Origin: Anaerosalibacter bizertensis
GTDB lineage: Bacteria; Bacillota; Clostridia; Tissierellales; Sporanaerobacteraceae
NCBI RefSeq assembly: GCF_009696605.1
Contig: NZ_VULR01000002.1
Coordinates: 1-64,000 of the forward strand
Length of the DNA stretch: 64,000 nucleotides
Reading direction: 5' to 3'
Shown: positions 57,496 to 64,000 of the stretch, piece after piece
Layout of the letters: each line of letters begins with the position of its first letter
How positions within the stretch are numbered: position 1 is the first letter of the stretch
Program-made: the position numbers and the translations under genes
The notes under the pieces: model-generated
Seen by the model: only the letters and a program-made list of their open reading frames with translations
What the model was told of the DNA's origin: nothing
Databases searched by the model: none

Positions 57496-58251
57496 ATGGA
57501 AAATATAAAGATATTCGGAACAAGGGTGGACAAAGTTACTTTAGAAAAAGCAATAGAAATGGTAGAAGAATTTTTACAAGGAGATAGATTAAAAACAATA
57601 TATACCCCTAATACAGAAATAATAATGGCTGCAAAAGAAGATGAAGATTTAAAAGAAATATTAAATAATGGAGACATGATTATTCCTGATGGTATTGGCC
57701 TTATATATGCTTCAAAAATAAAGAAAAAACCTCTTCCAGAAAGGGTTACAGGATTTGATCTATCTATGAAAATGATTGAATTGGCTAATAGAAAGGGATA
57801 CAGTATATTTTTACTAGGTGGGGAAGAAGGTATAGCTAAAAAAGCTGGAGAAATTATTATTAGAAATAATCCTAATGTTAAAATAGCTGGATATAATAAT
57901 GGATATTTTAAAGGAGCTCATATTGGTTTAAAAGGCCATGAAGAAGAATTAGAAGTTTTGGATAAGATAAATAAAGCTAATCCTGATATATTATTTGTAG
58001 GATTTGGAGCACCTAAACAGGAAAAATGGATAGATTTGTATAAAGACAGGTTAAATTGTAAAGTAGCCATAGGGAATGGAGGAACTATGGATATATTAGC
58101 AGGAAAAGTAAAGAGAGCTCCAGAAATTTATCAAAGATTAGGACTAGAATGGTTTTATAGACTTATAAAGGAGCCTTCAAGAATAAAAAGGCAGGTAGTT
58201 CTTCCTAGATTTATGCTTAAAGTTATATTTGGTAAAAATGTAGTTGAGTAA
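57496..58251 (+). CDS. tagA: WecG/TagA/CpsF glycosyltransferase (GT26)
   Basis: 251 residues. IYTPNTEIIMAAKEDEDLKE, PDGIGLIYASKIKKKPLPER, VTGFDLS, FLLGGEEGIAKKAGE and FVGFGAPKQEKWI define the GT26 family. In teichoic-acid synthesis TagA adds ManNAc to GlcNAc-undecaprenyl-PP. GCAGGTGAT precedes ATG. C-terminal SRIKRQ end is typical. Confidence 0.93.
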   Translation: MENIKIFGTRVDKVTLEKAIEMVEEFLQGDRLKTIYTPNTEIIMAAKEDEDLKEILNNGDMIIPDGIGLIYASKIKKKPLPERVTGFDLSMKMIELANRKGYSIFLLGGEEGIAKKAGEIIIRNNPNVKIAGYNNGYFKGAHIGLKGHEEELEVLDKINKANPDILFVGFGAPKQEKWIDLYKDRLNCKVAIGNGGTMDILAGKVKRAPEIYQRLGLEWFYRLIKEPSRIKRQVVLPRFMLKVIFGKNVVE

Positions 58252-58269
58252 ATATGGGGAGGGAGGATT

Positions 58270-59127
58270 ATGGAAAATAGGGAAAAATGGTATATAGTAG
58301 CTCTTTCTTATTTAGGTATTGCCCTTGGAGTTTTTTTAATGGCCATATCTTTAAATTTCTTTTTAGAACCAAATACCATCGCTCCTGGAGGAGTAACTGG
58401 GCTAGCTGTTATAATTAAAAAAGGAACAGGTATGCCTGTATATCTTACAAACTTACTGATAAATATACCTTTATTTATTTTTGGTATAATTAAATTGGGG
58501 AAGGAGTTTGGAATTAAAACTTTATTTGCTACTTTAGGTTTATCTTTTTTCCTAAAGCTAGTTCCTTATGAAATAGTGACCCACGACTTATTACTATCTT
58601 CTCTATTTGGAGGAGTTCTTATGGGACTAGGAGTTGGTCTGGTGTTTAAATTTGGAGGCACTACAGGTGGCACCGATTTGGCAGGAGCAATACTCAATAA
58701 ATCTTTTCCAAATATAAGTGTACCAACCTTTATGATGACAATAGATATGTTTGTAGTTATTATAGCAGGGATTGTAGATAGAAAGATAGAAACTTCTCTA
58801 TATTCCATAATAACCCTATATACATCTATTAAAGTTATAGACTTAATTTTAGAAGGTATGAGTTATTTGAAAGCTTTCTTAATAATTACTAATAAGCCAA
58901 AAGAAATTAGTAAGGCAATTATGGAAGAACTTGATAGAGGAGTAACCTTATTTAAAGGAAAGGGCATGTATACAGAGAAAGATAAAGATGTTTTATTATG
59001 TGTAGTAAATAGATCTCAATTTACTAAAACAAAAGATATAGTAAATTTAATAGATGAAGATGCCTTTATCATGGTTACAGAAATGTATGAAGTCATGGGT
59101 GAAGGCTTCCAAGAAATAAAAAAATAA
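58270..59127 (+). CDS. YitT-family membrane protein
   Basis: 285 residues. Five or so N-terminal helices ([55 protein letters not shown]) and a C-terminal DUF2179 soluble domain ([20 protein letters not shown]). Role unknown in Firmicutes. GGGGAGGGAGG precedes the ATG. Next gene is 15 bases away. Confidence 0.9.
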   Translation: MENREKWYIVALSYLGIALGVFLMAISLNFFLEPNTIAPGGVTGLAVIIKKGTGMPVYLTNLLINIPLFIFGIIKLGKEFGIKTLFATLGLSFFLKLVPYEIVTHDLLLSSLFGGVLMGLGVGLVFKFGGTTGGTDLAGAILNKSFPNISVPTFMMTIDMFVVIIAGIVDRKIETSLYSIITLYTSIKVIDLILEGMSYLKAFLIITNKPKEISKAIMEELDRGVTLFKGKGMYTEKDKDVLLCVVNRSQFTKTKDIVNLIDEDAFIMVTEMYEVMGEGFQEIKK

Positions 59128-59141
59128 GCAGGAGGGATTTT

Positions 59142-59960
59142 ATGGATAAGTACAAAGATATAGCAAATAAACTGAGGATAGATATAATAAAAATGCTTGA
59201 AGAATCAAAATCAGGACATCCTGGAGGATCTCTTTCAGCATGTGAGATATTAACTGCTCTATATTTTAAGGAAATGAATATAGATCCAGCAAATCCTCAT
59301 TGGGAAGATAGGGATAGATTTGTTCTTTCAAAAGGTCATGGAGCACCAGTCCTATATGCAGCATTAGCTGAAAAGGGATATTTTCCTAAAGAAGAGTTAA
59401 ATAACCTTAGAAAAATAGATTCTATGCTTCAAGGACATCCAGATATGAAAGGGACTCCTGGAGTAGATATGACTACAGGTTCCTTAGGACAAGGTCTTGC
59501 AGCTGCTAATGGAATGGCCCTAGCAGGTAAATTGGATAATAAAGATTATAAAGTATATGCTCTTATAGGGGACGGAGAAGCCCAAGAAGGAATTATATGG
59601 GAAGCTGCTATGCTTGCTGCCCATTATAAACTAGATAATGTGATAGTGTTTTTAGATCATAATGGTCTTCAAATAGATGGAAAAAATAAAGATATAATGA
59701 ATATAGAGCCTGTAGATGAGAAATTTAAAGCTTTTGGTTGGCATGTAATATCTATTGATGGCCATGATTTTGAAGAAATATTTAATGCAATAGATGAAGC
59801 TAAAAAAGTTGAAGGAAAACCTACTATGATCATAGCAAAAACTATTAAAGGTAAGGGCGTTTCATATATGGAAGACCAAGTAGGTTGGCATGGAAAGGCA
59901 CCTAGCAAAGAAGAAGCAGAAAAGGCAATGGAAGAACTTGGGGGTGTATTAGATGACTAA
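59142..59960 (+). CDS. transketolase N-terminal half
   Basis: 272 residues. [46 protein letters not shown] and the TPP motif [20 protein letters not shown] with LDHN. First of two genes encoding the halves of transketolase; overlap of eight bases with the second. Pentose-phosphate carbon exchange. Confidence 0.95.
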   Translation: MDKYKDIANKLRIDIIKMLEESKSGHPGGSLSACEILTALYFKEMNIDPANPHWEDRDRFVLSKGHGAPVLYAALAEKGYFPKEELNNLRKIDSMLQGHPDMKGTPGVDMTTGSLGQGLAAANGMALAGKLDNKDYKVYALIGDGEAQEGIIWEAAMLAAHYKLDNVIVFLDHNGLQIDGKNKDIMNIEPVDEKFKAFGWHVISIDGHDFEEIFNAIDEAKKVEGKPTMIIAKTIKGKGVSYMEDQVGWHGKAPSKEEAEKAMEELGGVLDD

Positions 59961-60888
59961 GATGATGGCTACTAGAGATGCTTATGGTGAGGCACTAAAA
60001 GAATTAGGTAAAGTCAATGAAGATATAGTAGTATTGGATGCGGATCTTTCAGGTTCAACTAAAACTGCAGTATTTAAAAATGAATACCCAGAAAGATTTT
60101 TTAATGTAGGAATAGCAGAACAAAGCCTTATGGGAACTGCAGCAGGATTAGCAACAGCAGGCAAAATTCCATTTGCTAGTACTTTTGCTATGTTCGCTAC
60201 AGGTAGAGCTTTTGAAATAATAAGAAACTCTATATGCTATCCTAAATTAAATGTGAAAATTGCGGCAACTCATGCAGGACTTACTGTAGGGGAAGATGGA
60301 GCAACTCATCAATCTGTAGAAGATTTAAGCTTAATGAGATCTGTGCCTAATATGACTGTTTTATGTCCTGCAGATGCAGTAGAAGCTAAAAAGAGTGTTA
60401 TAAAGGCTAGCCAATATGAAGGTCCTGTTTATATAAGACTTGGAAGAAGTAAAGTACCTGTAATCTTTAATGAAGACTATGATTTTGAAATTGGCAAAGG
60501 CGTTGAGATAAAAGCTGGAAAAGATATAACTATTATTGCAACAGGAGTTATGGTGTCAAAGGCATTAGAAGCAAGTGAAGTATTGGAAAAAGAAGGAATA
60601 TCAGCAAGGGTTATAAATATGTCTACTATTAAGCCAATAGATGAGGATATTATTATTAAAGCGGCAAAAGAAACTAAAAAAATAGTTACTGTAGAAGAAC
60701 ACAACATTATTGGAGGATTAGGTTCCGCTGTAGCTGAAGTTGTTGTAGAAAATAATCCAGTACCAATGAAAAGAGTAGGTGTAGAAGATACCTTTGGTGA
60801 ATCAGGAGTTGCAGATGATGTACTTGAGAAATATGGTTTAACTGTAGAAAATATTGTTAATAATGTTAGAGAACTAGTTTCAAAATAA
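59953..60888 (+). CDS. transketolase C-terminal half
   Basis: 311 residues. [69 protein letters not shown] and the C-terminal domain [16 protein letters not shown]. Split transketolases of this kind are common in clostridia and archaea. ATG 59953 overlaps the first half. Strong terminator afterwards. Confidence 0.95.
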   Translation: MTKMMATRDAYGEALKELGKVNEDIVVLDADLSGSTKTAVFKNEYPERFFNVGIAEQSLMGTAAGLATAGKIPFASTFAMFATGRAFEIIRNSICYPKLNVKIAATHAGLTVGEDGATHQSVEDLSLMRSVPNMTVLCPADAVEAKKSVIKASQYEGPVYIRLGRSKVPVIFNEDYDFEIGKGVEIKAGKDITIIATGVMVSKALEASEVLEKEGISARVINMSTIKPIDEDIIIKAAKETKKIVTVEEHNIIGGLGSAVAEVVVENNPVPMKRVGVEDTFGESGVADDVLEKYGLTVENIVNNVRELVSK

Positions 60889-60907
60889 AGACTATTTCTT
60901 AACTATA

Positions 60908-60964
60908 TAAAAATAAAATCTGCCAAAAAACTAGAAAAGTTTTTTTGGCAGATTTTATTTTTAT
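60908..60964 (+). terminator. terminator after transketolase
   Basis: AAATAAAATCTGCCAAAAAA pairs with TTTTTTGGCAGATTTTATTT; loop CTAGAAAAGT. Confidence 0.9.
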
Positions 60965-61042
60965 ATTCATATATCATAAATTGTACAAAAAAACAATAAA
61001 TATAATATAGGCTATTTATTTTTATTTATCAGGAGGGAGGCA

Positions 61043-61480
61043 ATGAAAAGAGTTTACATTGGAATAATAATAGTTGTTGTTATCTTGGGAATTATATTTG
61101 TTCCAAAATATTTAAATGAAGGTGATAAAGAGGTGAAATTCAAAGTTCTTAAATCTGATGAAGTTCCACAAAAGTTAAAAGATATTCTTCCCAATTATTT
61201 ATCAGAAGAAAGAGCTCTAAGCTGCAAGATAGAAGACGATGTATTTGTAGTAGTTACAAGAGGAGAAAAAAATATGGAAGGATATTCAGTTGCTATAGAT
61301 AAAATTGAAAAGGGAAAGAAAGAAGATAATAAATTTAATATTACTGTATTTGCAAAATATAAAGATCCAAAGCCTGATCAAATAGTAGCTCAAAAAATAT
61401 CCTATCCTTATATAATAGTGAAAACTAATTTGGATAAATTACCTGCCAATATAAAATTAGAAGTAGAGTATGAAGAATAA
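61043..61480 (+). CDS. PrcB-domain membrane-anchored protein
   Basis: 145 residues. N-terminal anchor YIGIIIVVVILGIIFVPKYL, then an outside PrcB-like domain with YSVAIDKIEKGK, NITVFAKYKDPKPDQIVAQK and SYPYIIVKT. PrcB was named after a protease complex subunit of Treponema; in clostridia the domain occurs in single-domain envelope proteins. Function unknown. AGGAGGGAGG precedes ATG. Confidence 0.85.
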   Translation: MKRVYIGIIIVVVILGIIFVPKYLNEGDKEVKFKVLKSDEVPQKLKDILPNYLSEERALSCKIEDDVFVVVTRGEKNMEGYSVAIDKIEKGKKEDNKFNITVFAKYKDPKPDQIVAQKISYPYIIVKTNLDKLPANIKLEVEYEE

Positions 61481-61565
61481 ACTTGAAGTTTCCAAAACTT
61501 TCCTAAAGGAAATCACACATTATTGTCGAATCCCTATATAGAGTATTGAAAGGGGGAGAGAACCA

Positions 61566-62726
61566 ATGAAAAATATAAGAGGAAAGGCTTGTACGGCCTT
61601 ATTAGTAGCTACAATAAGTTTAAGTTCTACATCTTATGCTACATCTTATACAGTAAAACCAGGAGATTCCTTCTGGAAGATAGGAAGGAAATTTGGAGTA
61701 AAATTAGAAAGTATTTTAAAAGCTAATAACGCTAATCAGAATACAATTATATATCCAGGACAAGTATTACAAATTCCAGATGGTAAGACAGATATCGAAA
61801 ACGAAAATACCAATAATACAGAAAATAAGCCAACAAGTAAGACCATAGTTCATACCATAGTAAGGGGAGATACACTATGGAAACTAAGTAGGAAATATAA
61901 TGTACCTATGGCTAAGATAATAGGAGCAAATAAGAATATAAATGAGAATTCAATACTATACATAGGACAAAAATTAATTATACCTACTGTAGGAAATTTA
62001 GTAGAAACTCCAGAAGAAAATGTTAAAGAACCTGAAAAAACAAAACCTTCAAAGACTATAGTTCACACTATAGCAAGAGGAGATACACTATGGAAATTAA
62101 GTAGGAAATATAATGTATCTGTTTCCCAAATAGTTGCGGCAAATAACAATATAAACGAAAACTCAATAATCTATGTGGGACAAAAATTAATTATACCTAG
62201 TTCAGAAAATATAGTGGATACTCCAAATGAAGACACAGAAGTTAAAAAAGGTCAAACTGGAGAATATCTAGATTGGTTTAAAGAAGTGAATCAATTAGTT
62301 CCAATAGGTACAACTTTTAAAGTAATAGACTATTATACTGGCAAATCATTTAATATGAAAAGGACTATAGGAGCTTATCACGCTGATGTAGAAGCTTTAA
62401 CTATGGAAGATACTAAGATTATAAAGGAAATATGGGGAGGATTTAGCTGGACTAGGAGACCAATATTGGTCCAAACTGGCAATAGGCTTATTGCAGCTAG
62501 TATGACAGCTATGCCTCATGCAGGTAATGACAAAGTAAAAGGTGGAGTATATACTAACTGGAGAAGCGGAGATTATGGCCCAGGAACAAACTTTGACTAT
62601 ATAAAAGGAAACGGAATGGATGGCCATGTAGATATCCATTTTGCAGGTAGTAAAAGGCATAAAGACGGGAGAGTAGATGAAAAACATCAACAAAATGTTA
62701 AAATTGCAGCTGGAATGATAAAGTGA
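61566..62726 (+). CDS. secreted protein with three LysM domains
   Basis: 386 residues. A signal peptide ends at about residue 26 (SSTSYATS). LysM domains at about 28-72, 95-140 and 165-210 (YTVKPGDSFWKIGRKFGVKL; HTIVRGDTLWKLSRKYNVPM; HTIARGDTLWKLSRKYNVSV). Residues about 235-386 form another domain with IGAYHADVEALTMEDTKIIK, GGFSWTRRPILVQTGNRLIA and GMDGHVDIHFAGSKRHKDGR, known to me only as a companion of LysM in clostridial proteins. Binds cell wall; activity of the last domain is unclear, with conserved His and Asp. Confidence 0.85.
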   Translation: MKNIRGKACTALLVATISLSSTSYATSYTVKPGDSFWKIGRKFGVKLESILKANNANQNTIIYPGQVLQIPDGKTDIENENTNNTENKPTSKTIVHTIVRGDTLWKLSRKYNVPMAKIIGANKNINENSILYIGQKLIIPTVGNLVETPEENVKEPEKTKPSKTIVHTIARGDTLWKLSRKYNVSVSQIVAANNNINENSIIYVGQKLIIPSSENIVDTPNEDTEVKKGQTGEYLDWFKEVNQLVPIGTTFKVIDYYTGKSFNMKRTIGAYHADVEALTMEDTKIIKEIWGGFSWTRRPILVQTGNRLIAASMTAMPHAGNDKVKGGVYTNWRSGDYGPGTNFDYIKGNGMDGHVDIHFAGSKRHKDGRVDEKHQQNVKIAAGMIK

Positions 62727-62733
62727 TATTTTT

Positions 62734-62772
62734 ACAAGGAGTTGTCTTATTTTAAGACAACTCCTTGTTTTA
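62734..62772 (+). terminator. terminator after the LysM gene
   Basis: ACAAGGAGTTGTCTTA-TTT-TAAGACAACTCCTTGT followed by TTTA; a 16-bp perfect stem. Confidence 0.9.
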
Positions 62773-62870
62773 TTAGTGATATAATAAATATAAATATCAA
62801 ATAAAACTTTAATACATAGTATTAAGTATAGGGTATATATGTATTGATTGGTCAATATGGAGGTGGAGAA

Positions 62871-64000
62871 ATGAAAGAGAAATATGAGCTATCCTACAAT
62901 ATGTTAAGAAAAGAATGTGATCCTAATATATTTGAATATGATACTACTGAAAATATTCCAGGTTCTAGGGAGCTTATAGGCCAAAAGAGGGCAATGGAAG
63001 CATTAAAATTTGGCTTATCGGTGAAAAGAAAAGGATATAATATATATGTATCAGGCATTACAGGAACTGGTAGAAATAGTTATTCATATCTTGTAGCTAA
63101 GGAATTTAGTCAAAACAAAAAAACACCTAAAGATTGGTGCTATGTTTTTAATTTTAAAAGAGCTAACTCTCCAAAGGCAATAAGTTTATCACCAGGAATG
63201 GGTAAAGTGTTTAAAAAAGATGTAGAAAAAGCTATTAATAACATAAAAATAGATATATCTAAAGTTTTTTTATCAAAAGACTATGAGGATAATAAAAATA
63301 TAATTTATTCTCAACAACAGGAAAAAGCTGAAGATGTAATAAAGGAACTAAATGAGTTGGCAAAGGGCTATGGTTTTGTGTTTAAGCAGACTGAGAAAGG
63401 AATACTCAGTATTCCTTTAGTAGAGGATAGAATTATGACTGATAAAGAGGTACAAGACTTATCTGAGGAAGAAGTAGAAAAACTGAGAGAATCTTCTAAT
63501 GAGTTAAGTAAAAAAGCTTTTGATTATGTTAAAAGGATACGGGAGATAGAAAACGATCTTCAAAATAGAATAACTAAACTGAAAGAAGAAAAGGTATTAG
63601 AAGTTTTAGTTTTACACCTTAACCCTTTAGAAGAAAAATTTAGAGAGAATAAAGAAGTTAAAGAATATTTTTCCAATATGAAAGACGATATAGTGAAAAA
63701 TTTTGAAATGTTTTTAGATGATGGAGAAGATAATGGAATTGAAAATATTTTACTTCCAGGAAATAAGAAGGAAGATTTTTTCAAAAGGTATGAAGTAAAT
63801 TTATTCATTGATAATAAGGATTTAGAAGGGGCTCCGGTTATAAGGGAAATGAATCCAAACTACTATAATCTTTTAGGTAAAATAGAATATGTTAATGAAC
63901 TAGGAGGTTTAAAGACAGATCATACTAAAATACGTCCAGGTTCTATGCATGAGGCCAATGGAGGGTATTTAATTGTACAGGCAAAAGATATTCTTCAAAG
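62871..64000 (+). CDS. Lon-like AAA ATP-dependent protease (partial, runs off the end)
   Basis: ATG 62871 with AATATGGAGGTGGAG upstream; 376 codons to the window edge. The start holds PGSRELIGQKRAMEALKFGL and NIYVSGITGTGRNSYSYLVA (Walker A variant GITGTGRN), then a long helical insertion (about 115-235) and GSMHEANGGYLIVQAKDIL, as in the LonB/LonC group with AAA_32 ATPase domain. The S16 protease domain, with Ser-Lys pair, would be past the end. Membrane or cytoplasmic quality control. Confidence 0.9.
   Translation, partial: MKEKYELSYNMLRKECDPNIFEYDTTENIPGSRELIGQKRAMEALKFGLSVKRKGYNIYVSGITGTGRNSYSYLVAKEFSQNKKTPKDWCYVFNFKRANSPKAISLSPGMGKVFKKDVEKAINNIKIDISKVFLSKDYEDNKNIIYSQQQEKAEDVIKELNELAKGYGFVFKQTEKGILSIPLVEDRIMTDKEVQDLSEEEVEKLRESSNELSKKAFDYVKRIREIENDLQNRITKLKEEKVLEVLVLHLNPLEEKFRENKEVKEYFSNMKDDIVKNFEMFLDDGEDNGIENILLPGNKKEDFFKRYEVNLFIDNKDLEGAPVIREMNPNYYNLLGKIEYVNELGGLKTDHTKIRPGSMHEANGGYLIVQAKDILQ

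Noticed and set aside
62397..62855. Minus-strand frame of 152 codons over the LysM gene end
   Set aside because: It reads through a perfect terminator palindrome and opposes the conserved C-terminal domain; no start signal.

Overview
The window comes from a low-GC, spore-forming Firmicute of the class Clostridia (AT-rich DNA, strong AGGAGG ribosome-binding sites, a GerS-like germination lipoprotein beside alr, split feoB, sigma-K-like promoters). A Tissierellales-type host is a guess from gene content, not shown by the sequence.

Bases 1 to about 28,556 are the right-hand part of an integrated tailed phage (siphovirus with HK97-type capsid); the left end, with integrase and repressor, lies outside. 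The order is: early/replication genes with a DnaD-like replisome organizer carrying candidate origin iterons (1-5.9 kb); an ArpU/RinA-like late regulator and candidate late promoter (6.0-6.7 kb); a HEPN-like accessory gene, HNH nuclease, candidate cos region and terminase (6.9-10.6 kb); portal, ClpP-like prohead protease, capsid and head-tail connectors (10.9-16.4 kb); tail genes with a programmed -1 frameshift, tape measure and a 1305-residue tail-tip protein (16.4-26.4 kb); XhlA, holin and amidase (26.5-27.8 kb); and a small gene under a LexA-box promoter beside the attachment site. The phage sits in a tRNA-Arg(TCG) gene: only the 3' part of that tRNA remains at 28,508-28,556, so this is the right junction.

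Bases 28.56-30 kb hold small host genes, including two members of a tiny hydrophobic protein family (core LLFFFLLLV). A third member lies inside the prophage on the opposite strand. All three have the same sigma-K-like promoter.

Bases 30-35.5 kb hold two ABC-transporter operons (a MacA/MacB-like exporter, and a GntR/YtrA regulator with ATPase and permease). Their promoters carry nearly the same 22-bp operator at the same distance from TTGACA, which suggests a split version of the Bacillus ytr cell-envelope stress operon. Next come an M48 protease, a sigma-70 factor, an SGNH hydrolase, an NhaC antiporter and a methylthioadenosine salvage cluster (MtaD deaminase, MtnA, and a phosphorylase with inosine-type active-site sequence).

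Bases 45.2-47.7 kb are a Fur-controlled feo locus with FeoB split into two genes. Bases 47.8-52.7 kb hold an AcpS-NnrD fusion, GerS-like lipoprotein, alr and mazEF. Bases 52.8-58.3 kb are a cell-surface polysaccharide cluster (two GT4 enzymes, O-antigen ligase-like protein, TagA/WecG). The window ends with YitT, a split transketolase, a PrcB-domain protein, a LysM protein and the start of a Lon-like AAA protease.
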